From NCBI GenBank assembly GCA_002709225.1, contig PAQH01000017.1, positions 1 through 35,916 of the forward strand: a DNA stretch of 35,916 nt, given 5' to 3'. Shown one piece after another: positions 25,262 to 34,332 of the stretch; the first letter of the stretch is position 1; every line of letters starts with the position of its first letter. A program made the position numbers and the translations under genes. This DNA is from Planctomycetaceae bacterium (GTDB lineage: Bacteria; Planctomycetota; Planctomycetia; Pirellulales; Pirellulaceae). A model generated the notes under the pieces. The model saw only the letters and a program-made list of their open reading frames with translations. It was not told where the DNA came from and did not search any database.

Positions 25262-26602
25262 AACACCCGGCCGAACTCGTTTGTCCAGCTGTCCAGTCTT
25301 ATGTAGTTCTTCAATCACCGTCGCCAGTGAATACGGTCCCTCATAATTCAACACTGCGTCCATCACACCCTTGAATCCAAGGCTATTTAATCCGTTGGTG
25401 TAGTGCTTCATCGAATGCCCGAAATGAGTTCCGATCGGATCAAACCGTCTTCCCTCCGAATCCTGGTAAATCGTGGCCGGTACATCCAGAACCACATGAA
25501 AACTGTTCCGCGCCAGTGGATCGGAAACAAGCACACTACCCGAGCGGTCTGAACAACTGACAATCGGTGTCGTGTGATTCCCAGCGAACACAAATTCATC
25601 GTACTTACCCACCACGGAAAGCCGGTTGCAATGTTCCTGTGCTGGTAACACCGTAGTCGGACCCAAGTGAATCGTCAGAATCGATTTCAACGCATCGACG
25701 CAAGCTGCCTTGGATAATCCCAGGTCTATCAGCATCTCCTCCAGCCAACGAACCACCTGATGAACAACACAACAACCCACGCTCCCACCTACCAAAACAA
25801 GCCCACTTAGATTCTGAATGATCTGATCCTCTGGAAGTGGATTACCGCGTATCTTGCCAGCGGACCGGTGCAGCGTGCCATTTGGATAACTACCTGCGTC
25901 TGTAATCATCGCTCCAAAAATACGTTCGGCTGCCATCACAGATACAGGGTGCATGAATTGTGGCTTCACAATCGACTGAATTCGCATCGCCGGTGTTTCT
26001 TCTTCGCTGGCAACCATGTCGTAAGCCACAGCGACAACCTGAGTCGCAGTTCCAGGATAGTCCGTAACCAATCGGCTACCTGTCAAATAGACCTGGGCCG
26101 ACATCACATTGCGGGCATTCCGCAACGCCTCGTTTGTCGTCAAATGGTTTAACCGTGCGTTCTGCTCCGCAAATGCGCGCCCCGTTGCGAACACAATCAC
26201 TCTTTTCCGCGCATGGTCAATACTGGCCGGCACGAGCGTTCTGGTTTCCGGATCACTTCTATAGAAATGGCTCTCGTATCCAACGCGATGGTGGTCTGTC
26301 TCCTGAAAAGGAAACTCCAAAGCACCACGGCTGTCGAGCGAGAATCCATAGGCCTTGGCCGCGCGTTTTGCATAGTCCACCATGCTCCGCGCCTTCTCCG
26401 CACCGAGCTCATCCCAGAGGTTTTCACGAGCCTCTTCCAGCTGGACCAATACTGATTCTTCCAGCACCTGTCCCGCTTGCGTTGTCTCAATCCCCCGTAC
26501 CAGCTGCTGATTGTATGGCGCCAATTCGGCAACGGTTCCCAGCGGCAAATCCTTGACGCTGGGAACGACCGAGGTATTCGAGTGTGGTTGATTTTCGTTC
26601 AT
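25244..26602 (-). CDS. Unrecognised 452-residue protein
   Basis: I do not recognise this protein. It starts at the ATG at 26602 with no clear Shine-Dalgarno and has no signal peptide. Visible parts are a Gln/Glu-rich helical segment (about 40-85) and a mixed alpha/beta body. A central hydrophobic stretch around LVLVGGSVGCCVVHQVVRWL (268-287) contains a GxSxG-like GGSVG. HCNRLSVVGKYDEFVF and GNHTTPIVSC come later. It could be an alpha/beta-hydrolase-like enzyme with Ser274 as nucleophile, but the acid and base are not evident. Codon use matches the neighbours. It stands alone, convergent with gdhA and 373 nt from the DUF1501 gene. Confidence 0.8.
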   Translation of the reverse strand: MNENQPHSNTSVVPSVKDLPLGTVAELAPYNQQLVRGIETTQAGQVLEESVLVQLEEARENLWDELGAEKARSMVDYAKRAAKAYGFSLDSRGALEFPFQETDHHRVGYESHFYRSDPETRTLVPASIDHARKRVIVFATGRAFAEQNARLNHLTTNEALRNARNVMSAQVYLTGSRLVTDYPGTATQVVAVAYDMVASEEETPAMRIQSIVKPQFMHPVSVMAAERIFGAMITDAGSYPNGTLHRSAGKIRGNPLPEDQIIQNLSGLVLVGGSVGCCVVHQVVRWLEEMLIDLGLSKAACVDALKSILTIHLGPTTVLPAQEHCNRLSVVGKYDEFVFAGNHTTPIVSCSDRSGSVLVSDPLARNSFHVVLDVPATIYQDSEGRRFDPIGTHFGHSMKHYTNGLNSLGFKGVMDAVLNYEGPYSLATVIEELHKTGQLDKRVRPGVADANG

Positions 26603-26975
26603 TTGATCATACGTATAACAAGTGGCGTTTCACGATCCGTGCCCGAACCACCAAGTCGGCTCGGACAACCTCTGCCTTAAACTACACGGCGGTGGGTCGG
26701 ACACCAAAGAGTGTTTCTGGGTGCGTCTCCGTGACACCACATACCGGCTCCAGCACAATCAAGGCGATGAAGCTGAACTGGTATAGAAGGTGCCGGTGTC
26801 CAGGCGTGAACCTGGGCCGGTGATAAATGACTTTCATGCCAATCTGTTCTACCCGGTGCCAGGATCCGCGCTGTCACCAGCCATAAATTGCCACTTGGGA
26901 CACGCGGTAAATACAGTTGTCAAGCGACCGCACCGCTGTGTCAGCCGCCACATACCACATCGACAGTAGGCTGCA
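26603..26975. other. Intergenic region with one hairpin
   Basis: No gene is convincing in these 373 nt. CCAGG (26800-26804) and CCTGG (26811-26815) pair around a 6-nt loop, and flanking CCGG copies (26793-26796, 26817-26820) can extend the stem across a small internal loop. No T-run follows. The region should contain the end of the DUF1501 transcript and the promoter of the unrecognised gene. Confidence 0.4.
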
Positions 26976-28454
26976 TCATGCCAGGACTTCCTGGACCACA
27001 TGTGCTTCAGCCGGCCCTGTCAAACGCTGGTCCAAACCCTGATAAAAGTAACTGAGATCCTCGTGATCGAGCCCCATCAGATGGAGAATGGTGGCATGTA
27101 AATCCCGGACATGCACTGGTCGGTCTACGGCGGCGAACCCCAACTCATCCGTCGCACCAATCGCTTGCCCGCCTTTCACACCACCACCGGCCAGCCACAT
27201 CGTAAACCCATGCCAATCATGGTCACGCCCAGGCTTGCCAACTCCCTCGCTCGTGGGTGTGCGTCCAAACTCGCCCCCCCAGACAAACAGCGTTTCGTCC
27301 CATAGTCCGAGGTCCTTCATATCCTGCATCAATGCGGACATCGGTCGATCGGTTTCTGCCGCATGTAATTTATGGTTACTGATACAATCCGTATGGCCAT
27401 CCCAAGTGTCCTCGATATGGCCACCGCCGGAATAGAGCTGAATGTATCGGACTCCTCTTTCGAGCAGCCGTTTGGTGATCAGGCACTTGCGGCCGAAATC
27501 TTCCGTGCGTGGATTATCCAAACCGTAACGTTCGTGAGTCTTTTTACTTTCTCGTGACAAGTCGACAACATCCCTGGCGGCAGCCTGCATACGAAAAGCA
27601 AGCTCATAAGATTCAATACGTGCCTCCAGCTCAGACTCGTTCTGCCGCAATGCGAAATGCTCCTGGTTCAGACTCTTGAGCAGATCGAGGCTGCGTCGTT
27701 GTCCCTGCACGCTGACACCAGCTGGGTTCTTGAGATTAAGCACGGGAGATTGGCCCGCGCGAAAATGTGTACCCTGGTACGCCGCCGGGAGATAACCACC
27801 ACTCCAATTTGATGCGCTGCCAATCGGTCCTCCGCGGGGATCGATCATGACAACAAAACCTGGAAGTTGTTGATTCTCTGTACCCAACCCATAGTTCACC
27901 CAGGAACCGAGACTCGGACTGCCGATACCGACCTTGCCGGTATTCATCTGGATGCACCCGGACGCGTGGGCCGCCGTGTCGGTGTGCATTGAACGGATCA
28001 CGCACAAATCATCCGCATGGCGCGCGAGATGTGGATATAGACTGCTAATGGGCAGTCCACTTTCCCCATGCTGTTGAAAGGGAAACGGACTCTTCATCAA
28101 GTAACCAATGGGACGCCCATTGGAACCGACCTCAATGCCACCCGAGTACTTGGTGTCATGGTGCTTCTCGAGCATCGGTTTCGGATCAAAGGTATCTACC
28201 TGACTTGGCCCGCCATTCATGAACAAGAATACACAGCGCGTGGCGCCGGGATCGAAATGAGGTTTACGTGGCGCAAGCAAGCCCTGTACTTTTTGTACAT
28301 CCTCAGCGCGCAACCGCTCAATAAAACCATCACGACTCAATAGATCCAACAGCGCCAGTCCCGTGAATCCGGCACCCGTTTCCCAAAGAAACTCACGGCG
28401 GCTGTGACCACAAGTGGCAGGAAGCTTTGCTAGCCGTCGACGTGGCATGGACAT
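26976..28454 (-). CDS. DUF1501 family protein with Tat-like signal
   Basis: A 492-residue planctomycete protein of the DUF1501 family, related to the sulfatase/alkaline-phosphatase fold. The ATG at 28454 is chosen because AGGAG lies 7 nt upstream. A longer frame from 28496 would overlap the preceding gene by 23 nt. SRREFLWETG then a hydrophobic segment is a Tat-like export signal. Family segments are FLFMNGGPSQVDTFDPKP, HADDLCVIRSMHTDTAAH, ETLFVWGGEFGRTP and GRDHDWHGFTMWLAGGGVKGG. The function of the family is not established. It is almost always encoded next to a DUF1549/DUF1553 protein, as it is here. Confidence 0.93.
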   Translation of the reverse strand: MSMPRRRLAKLPATCGHSRREFLWETGAGFTGLALLDLLSRDGFIERLRAEDVQKVQGLLAPRKPHFDPGATRCVFLFMNGGPSQVDTFDPKPMLEKHHDTKYSGGIEVGSNGRPIGYLMKSPFPFQQHGESGLPISSLYPHLARHADDLCVIRSMHTDTAAHASGCIQMNTGKVGIGSPSLGSWVNYGLGTENQQLPGFVVMIDPRGGPIGSASNWSGGYLPAAYQGTHFRAGQSPVLNLKNPAGVSVQGQRRSLDLLKSLNQEHFALRQNESELEARIESYELAFRMQAAARDVVDLSRESKKTHERYGLDNPRTEDFGRKCLITKRLLERGVRYIQLYSGGGHIEDTWDGHTDCISNHKLHAAETDRPMSALMQDMKDLGLWDETLFVWGGEFGRTPTSEGVGKPGRDHDWHGFTMWLAGGGVKGGQAIGATDELGFAAVDRPVHVRDLHATILHLMGLDHEDLSYFYQGLDQRLTGPAEAHVVQEVLA

Positions 28455-28473
28455 GACTGGTCTCCTCGCAAAC

Positions 28474-30789
28474 TCAGTCCGTGTAAACCAATTCATTCAG
28501 ATTCAATATGACACGACACATCTGCGTTAGTGCGTAATGACGCGCGTCCGCCTCGTTGAGCCCCTCTTTTTCCTCCGACCGACGCAGCGCCTCGCTGCGG
28601 AGAAATTCTCGTATCTGATCTTGTTCGCGAATCGTGGGTTCGCGAGAGAAAGCCAGCCGATAGGCAAGATGAATCTGGGCAGTCGTATCAACGCCAGCTT
28701 GCGTCACCAGTCTTTCCGCAAAATAGCCTGCTTGGCGATTGACGAAATCACCGTTCAGCATGGTGAGGGCCTGCGGAGCGACACTTGTGATCAATCTCTC
28801 AGGAGCTGGTCGTGTCGTGTCACAGAGATCCATAACTTCCAGAAAAGGCACGATCATTGACCGTTTGACATAGGCATAAATCGTTCTTCGATTCGCCTGA
28901 CGTTCATCGAACTTTGGCCAGATTTTCAGCTTGTCGGCATGGCCTTCAAGGATTTCTGCTGGAATGAATGGATACATACTGGGGCCATACATCGAACGAT
29001 CCAGCTTTCCGCTAATCGCCAGCATCGAGTCGCGAATCGCCTCTACTTCCAACCGCCGGTAAGACCGCCGCCAAAGCAGATTGTTCTCGGGGTCAGCAGC
29101 CGCATACTCGTCATTCCATGCCGCACTCATACGGTACGTATTGGACGCAAGAATCAGACGATGGAGTTTCTTGAACGACCAGCCACCTTCGTGAGCAAAC
29201 CAGTCAGCCAGCCAGTCCAGTAAACGAGGATGTGTGGGAGGTGCTCCCATTACGCCAAAATCACTGGGAGTCCGCACAATCCCGTAGCCAAAGTGGTGCT
29301 GCCACACTCGATTCACGATCACACGTGCTGTGAGTGGGTTGTCCGCCCCGGCAATCCATTGAGCCAGCGAAAGACGCCGTTGTGAAGTTCGTGGCGACGG
29401 CTCAAGAACACGGAGTGGCTCGTGAGCAAGCACCTGCGGCACGCCAGGCTGCACTTCCGGCCCTGGACTGTTGGCTTTGCCACGCAACAAGAGGTGGGTC
29501 GGCGGCGCTTGCGGAGAAGACTCGACAAAAAAATAACCGCGCGGCAAATCAGGCGTTTCACGCTGCAAAGCAGCAATCGTACTCAGGGCTGCCTGACATG
29601 CTTCCCGTTGCTTCTGGTCAAGCCAGGGAGTGAGTGCTGTCACAATCCGCGTTTGATGACTACGCACCTGCTGGCGTTGCTCGGTAGTGCACTTTTCCCA
29701 TTCGACCTTCAACGCATCAATCACAGTCTTGGGCAGTGTCGTCTCCACCTCTTCCGCCGCAAGTTTCTCCAGAAAGTGACTTGCAGCACCTCGGCAGAAC
29801 GCATGGATCTGCCCGTCCTGCTGGACAATTGCTAGATCTCGTTGCTTCACTTTGGCGAGCTGGAGATGGGAACCCGCAGGAGAATCTAGATCGCTACGTC
29901 CCGCCTGCGGACGTTGCAACGGGTTGAAAATCGCAATCACCTGATAGTATTCACGCTGCGTATAAGCCTCAAACTTGTGGTCGTGGCATCTAGCGCACGC
30001 CAGCGTAATTCCGAGGAAAGTTTGTGATGTTACGTTCAGCATGTCATCAAGCTGGTCAAAGCGATCCTCCGCAAAGTCCGCAGGTTCATCGTCCCATGGG
30101 CCTAATCGATAAAACCCGGTTGCGATAAGTGTCTCACTCGTCGCATTCTTCAGTTCATCGCCCGCAAGTTGCTCTCGTACAAACTGATCGTAAGGCTTGT
30201 CTTCGTTGAAGCTTCGAATGACATAATCTCGGTAACGCCAAACGTGCGGCTTGATCGCATCCCTCTCGTAACCATTTGTCTCTGCAAATCTCACCAGATC
30301 GAGCCAGTGCCGCCCCCAACGCTCCCCATAACCTTTGCGAGCCAGCAACTGGTCCACCAACTTGTCAAAACCGCGTGGTGATACGTCTTCGCTCACCACC
30401 TTTTGTTCTTGCATCGTAGGGGGCAGGCCGATCAGATCGAGGTAGAGCCGCCGCATCAAAGCCACCGGACTTGCGGGTGGTGCCGGGGTCCAGTTGCGTT
30501 CCTCGAGCTGGGCAAGCACGAAAGCGTCGATAGGATTTCGCACCCACTGCGTCGCGCGAACAGCTGGCACTTGGGGCCGGCTCACCGGACGATACGACCA
30601 ATGTTGACTTTCTTCCGCGCTGCTTGGCACCGCGGAATCCGTTGGGGGATCAACCGCCAAAACCTGGGCGGCCCCAAGCAGAAATGCACCCGCCACGAGA
30701 CCATTAAACATACGAATTGACAAATTCACGGTACTCACCAGCGATTCTTCCTGAGTCGCAGCACGGTTCGGATCACTTCTGGAAGCCAT
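28474..30789 (-). CDS. DUF1549/DUF1553 (PSCyt) domain protein
   Basis: An exported protein of about 771 residues. A hydrophobic signal (FNGLVAGAFLLGAAQVLA) is followed by DUF1549, with RRLYLDLIGLPP, GRHWLDLVRFAETNGYERD and a single heme-like CARCHDHKF (about 265-272). DUF1553 follows, with NPLTARVIVNRVWQHHFG and the C-terminal LNGDFVNRQA and RILNLNE-like segments. The start is uncertain. The ATG at 30789 has AGAGG 4 nt upstream, the ATG at 30711 would trim to the signal, and the frame is open to 30984. It is paired with DUF1501, its stop lying 19 nt before that gene's start. In planctomycetes such pairs are thought to work outside the cytoplasm, perhaps in polysaccharide use, but this is unproven. 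Confidence 0.9.
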   Translation of the reverse strand: MASRSDPNRAATQEESLVSTVNLSIRMFNGLVAGAFLLGAAQVLAVDPPTDSAVPSSAEESQHWSYRPVSRPQVPAVRATQWVRNPIDAFVLAQLEERNWTPAPPASPVALMRRLYLDLIGLPPTMQEQKVVSEDVSPRGFDKLVDQLLARKGYGERWGRHWLDLVRFAETNGYERDAIKPHVWRYRDYVIRSFNEDKPYDQFVREQLAGDELKNATSETLIATGFYRLGPWDDEPADFAEDRFDQLDDMLNVTSQTFLGITLACARCHDHKFEAYTQREYYQVIAIFNPLQRPQAGRSDLDSPAGSHLQLAKVKQRDLAIVQQDGQIHAFCRGAASHFLEKLAAEEVETTLPKTVIDALKVEWEKCTTEQRQQVRSHQTRIVTALTPWLDQKQREACQAALSTIAALQRETPDLPRGYFFVESSPQAPPTHLLLRGKANSPGPEVQPGVPQVLAHEPLRVLEPSPRTSQRRLSLAQWIAGADNPLTARVIVNRVWQHHFGYGIVRTPSDFGVMGAPPTHPRLLDWLADWFAHEGGWSFKKLHRLILASNTYRMSAAWNDEYAAADPENNLLWRRSYRRLEVEAIRDSMLAISGKLDRSMYGPSMYPFIPAEILEGHADKLKIWPKFDERQANRRTIYAYVKRSMIVPFLEVMDLCDTTRPAPERLITSVAPQALTMLNGDFVNRQAGYFAERLVTQAGVDTTAQIHLAYRLAFSREPTIREQDQIREFLRSEALRRSEEKEGLNEADARHYALTQMCRVILNLNELVYTD

Positions 30790-31119
30790 CATACCTCTGA
30801 AAGTCGAACGTAACAAACGTTCGGGATCCGCAGCGTAAACTCGCGTTGTAGCCCACGCTCGCTCAGCATCACTGGCACCAGAATATAACGGCCGCGCTGC
30901 GCCGCCGCTGATTGGGAAGGGCGCGCTGCGCGCACATGGGCCGGTCAACAGACGCACCGGGAAACCATTCTCATCTCCCAACACTCGGTTGTGCCAGCTC
31001 GCAGCACCTGTCAGACAAGGACGCTACCCACCCCCATGCTCGCTGATCTTCCAGTAATAAGTGGGAGCCGTGGCTCAACTCCGCCAGTTCGACAACAATT
31101 CGGGGGTAGTTATCTCTTC
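30790..31119. other. Intergenic region, no clear feature
   Basis: A 330-nt gap between the PVC heme protein stop and the DUF1549 start. The DUF1549 frame is open across 30790-30984 but has no domain or signal features there. A GC-rich palindrome, GCGCGC-T-GCGCGC, lies near 30931. I see no terminator or convincing promoter. Confidence 0.4.
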
Positions 31120-34100
31120 CTACCTGGACGTTCCTGCCGACGATCCGTTACGTGTCTCTAGGGGAACCAAGTCGTCCAAGAACCGCCATTCTTTCAGGTA
31201 CGTGACCAAATCCGCCATCTGCGTCAGAGAGATATTCTTTTCGAATCCCTCCGGCATGAGCGAAGTCTGGTTGGAACGAATCACCTCAATCTCGCGCCGC
31301 AGCACGGTCACCCGTTTTCCTTTTGGCTGCTGAAGTGTGACGCTGACACCGGTCTCTTGTGCCACAATGCCCGTCAACACTTTTCCGGAGTTCGTCACAA
31401 CTGTGTAACTCACATAGTTCGCATCGATGGCGCGATTGGGGTTCAAAATCGACTCCAAGATTGCGGAGGGGTTGTTTCGCACGTTCGGTTTCTGTGTGAA
31501 ATCGCCAATGTAGGGTCCCACAGCCACTCCCAACTCCCCAATACGATGACATTCAGAACAGTTCTTGCTGAAGACGTTACGACCTCGCCGCACATCTCCT
31601 CGGGTCGCAATTGCTGCCTGATATTCCGAAATTATCTTCTGACGATTCGCTGGCACCATGTCACCGAGCACACGTTTCGCCAGGCCGCTCACTGCAGGAT
31701 CCGGATCCTGTGTCAGCTGCTGGACCGCGGTGGGGCTCAATTCAGTAATGGCGATGTTCTTGGCCACCAATTCCCCCAGCAATATTCGAACTCGCGCTCG
31801 GTTCGACAACATGGCATCAAGTACAGCCCGGCGCACCGCCGGTGTTTGAGACCCGAAATCGGCCATCAAAACACGACTGATCTCGGGGTCGTCATAGCTG
31901 CTCGCAATATCCACTGCAAGAAGTCGCAATTCCTGCGACTCGGTTGACTGAACGATCTCGAGCAATGCTTGCCCTGCATGTGAAAAACCTGCGTACCGCA
32001 ACACTTCTAGGCAATCTCGCCGCAGTGGCAACGCGGTTTGGCGATTGCGCGCCGTGGCGGTGATGCGCGACAACACCGTAGTCAATCGCCGTCCTGTCGA
32101 TCCGTTCTGATCTACCAGCTCCGCAATCAGCGCCGCAAATGAACCACTTCTCCAGGCAATACCACGTCCTAGTTCTGTTAACACGATCAGCTGTCGGGCA
32201 GTGAGTAAGGGTGCGGAAGGGGGCTCCAATACGGCGGCAAGTACCTGCACAATCTCAGACTTCTGGCGCCGTGCGCCGATCAGGTGTGCCAAATCTCCGA
32301 TGAATTCCCTGGCTACCGGCGTGTTCACCCCATCGTCGCGGCGTCGGAGCAGTTTCAACAACATCTGCCCGGCGTATTCCCCGATCGCGCTCAAGACAGC
32401 CATTCGCGTCCACGAATCGGTTTGCTTGTGCAAGGCAATCTGTTCAAGAGCTGTCGTTACCTCCGCCGTATTCCCGGGCTCACCCAAGGACAAGGCGACC
32501 TGGAAACGTACTCGCGCATCTGAATCGGTCGCAAGATCAATAACGCGGCTGAGCACCGCAAGAGAGTCTTTCAACCAACGTTCCGATAAGCGCACCCCTT
32601 GTTCGCGAACACGTGGATGGCGATCGGCCATTGCAGTCATAACGTCCTCGGGTGAAAGACGTTTGATACCGTCCAGTGACCACAGCGCATGACATCGCGC
32701 CGTCGCGGTATCACCACCGCGCAACATCGCTCTTAAGAATTTATCTGCAGTCTGATCCTGACGTTCGTACAGCAAACGCGCCGCGGTCTCACGCCACCAG
32801 GCATTGGAGGCTGAGAACATTTGCACGAGCTCAGCGGTGGAACGCGACCTCAAACCACCGGCCCCAAACCGATTTCGCTCAGTAGTTTCAGCGGCAACCG
32901 CAGTGGCTGGTTGGACAATTCGATAAATCCGTCCCCGGTCATTGCCCGCCTGCAACGGCAACTTCTGACTCACATCTTCAGGAATCCAGTGCGGATGTTC
33001 GATGACAGCGCGATACATATCAACCACATAAAGAGCCCCATCGGGACCAATCGTGAGATTAACCGGCCGGAACCAATCATCGGGACTGGCCAGAAATTCG
33101 ACCTTAGGACGGGCGCGACGAGAACGAAAGACTGCACCATCTGGTTCCAGAATCCGACGGTGCACCAAATTGCCCGGGGGCTCGCAGACGAAAATGTTAT
33201 CCAGGTATTCAGCGGGTAACGCGTTACCGCGATACACCGTGACGCCGCAAGCCGCTGTGATTTGTCCCGCGTGGTCAGAGTAGGCGGTCCAGTTTCTGGA
33301 GAGCGAGAAGACCTCCGCTTCTGCGCCAGCTGGAGTCACGTCATACGTCAACGCCGGCACTTGAAGCAATGGCACACGATCGGGATAACGACGCTGCAAC
33401 ACAATCTGTTTGGTGGCATTGCGGTTGGTGCAGACGAAACGGTTCCCGAAACTATCGTACGTCAAACCAAATTGTCCGCTACCGGTCACCGCATCATAGC
33501 CACCGGTAAGAGGATCAAAACGAAAATCGCGTCCTGAAATCGAAACCGGCCTGGCCGGCGTACCATCCGCAGCAGAACGACCAACAATCGTCCCGTCTCG
33601 CAATCCATTGGCAATGTAGATTCGATGGTCAGGTCCAAGTGTCGGGTGATTAGCACGCAACTGTTCGTTTTCTTGTGCGAATCCTGAAAACCAGGTCTCC
33701 CGCGTATCCGCCTTGCCATCTCCGGTGGCATCACGGAAATACACGACCTCCCCGGCTAAGGTGATAAATGCCCCACCTTTCCATAGCTGCAGTCCGGTCG
33801 CAAACAACAACTGGTCGGCAAACGTAGTGGCCATCTCAAAATGCCCGTCTTGATCTCGATCTTCAAGGATGCGCACTCGTGACTTCGGCGCCTCATTAGG
33901 TCCCGGCCCACGAGGGTAATCACTCATTTCTACGACCCAGAGACGCCCCCTTTCGTCAAACGCGATTGCTACCGGATCAATGATCTGTGGTTCCGCAGCT
34001 ACCAACTCCACGCGCAGTCCCGGTGCAACTCGGAGGTGACGCAGCGACTCCTGGGGAGAAAGCGGGCCCTGAATTGTCACACTTGCTGGTTTATTTTCCC

Positions 34101-34170
34101 CGGACACCGTCGCACCGCTGGATACCAACGCCAGAAAAATAACCGTACAGATCAAGTAGACTCGGGTCAT
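31120..34170 (-). CDS. PVC-type heme-binding CxxCH protein (beta-propeller, HEAT repeats, cytochrome c)
   Basis: A 1016-residue exported protein. The ATG at 34170 has AGGAG 5 nt upstream and gives a signal peptide (MTRVYLICTVIFLALVSSG). The frame from 34239 is rejected. A membrane-bound dehydrogenase-like beta-propeller (about 40-430, RGRLWVVEMSDYP, NLTIGPDGALYVVDMYR) comes first. HEAT-like repeats (about 450-840) follow. The C-terminal cytochrome c domain has CSECH at 871-875 and a probable axial Met972 in SLMPEG. This architecture is characteristic of Planctomycetes and Verrucomicrobia, and is thought to oxidise sugars or alcohols in the periplasm. The substrate is unknown. It heads the DUF1549/DUF1501 cluster. 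Confidence 0.92.
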   Translation of the reverse strand: MTRVYLICTVIFLALVSSGATVSGENKPASVTIQGPLSPQESLRHLRVAPGLRVELVAAEPQIIDPVAIAFDERGRLWVVEMSDYPRGPGPNEAPKSRVRILEDRDQDGHFEMATTFADQLLFATGLQLWKGGAFITLAGEVVYFRDATGDGKADTRETWFSGFAQENEQLRANHPTLGPDHRIYIANGLRDGTIVGRSAADGTPARPVSISGRDFRFDPLTGGYDAVTGSGQFGLTYDSFGNRFVCTNRNATKQIVLQRRYPDRVPLLQVPALTYDVTPAGAEAEVFSLSRNWTAYSDHAGQITAACGVTVYRGNALPAEYLDNIFVCEPPGNLVHRRILEPDGAVFRSRRARPKVEFLASPDDWFRPVNLTIGPDGALYVVDMYRAVIEHPHWIPEDVSQKLPLQAGNDRGRIYRIVQPATAVAAETTERNRFGAGGLRSRSTAELVQMFSASNAWWRETAARLLYERQDQTADKFLRAMLRGGDTATARCHALWSLDGIKRLSPEDVMTAMADRHPRVREQGVRLSERWLKDSLAVLSRVIDLATDSDARVRFQVALSLGEPGNTAEVTTALEQIALHKQTDSWTRMAVLSAIGEYAGQMLLKLLRRRDDGVNTPVAREFIGDLAHLIGARRQKSEIVQVLAAVLEPPSAPLLTARQLIVLTELGRGIAWRSGSFAALIAELVDQNGSTGRRLTTVLSRITATARNRQTALPLRRDCLEVLRYAGFSHAGQALLEIVQSTESQELRLLAVDIASSYDDPEISRVLMADFGSQTPAVRRAVLDAMLSNRARVRILLGELVAKNIAITELSPTAVQQLTQDPDPAVSGLAKRVLGDMVPANRQKIISEYQAAIATRGDVRRGRNVFSKNCSECHRIGELGVAVGPYIGDFTQKPNVRNNPSAILESILNPNRAIDANYVSYTVVTNSGKVLTGIVAQETGVSVTLQQPKGKRVTVLRREIEVIRSNQTSLMPEGFEKNISLTQMADLVTYLKEWRFLDDLVPLETRNGSSAGTSR

Positions 34171-34332
34171 GCTTGCTCCTGGGATTGGGTGCAACCGGTG
34201 CTGGTTGTTACGCTCCGCTTCCACGTTGTCCACCAACACAGCTTGATAGAGAGTTCACCTTCTGTGATCGAGCACCGCGTCCCCCGCTACGTTTTTGCTC
34301 CGGCAATCCAACAACACTTTCGCAAATATGAC

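Noticed and set aside
26793..26820. Intrinsic terminator of the DUF1501 gene
   Set aside because: The hairpin is about 156 nt from the stop and has no T-run.
30790..30984. N-terminal extension of the DUF1549 frame
   Set aside because: It would place the signal peptide in the middle of the protein. Start sites at 30789 or 30711 fit better.
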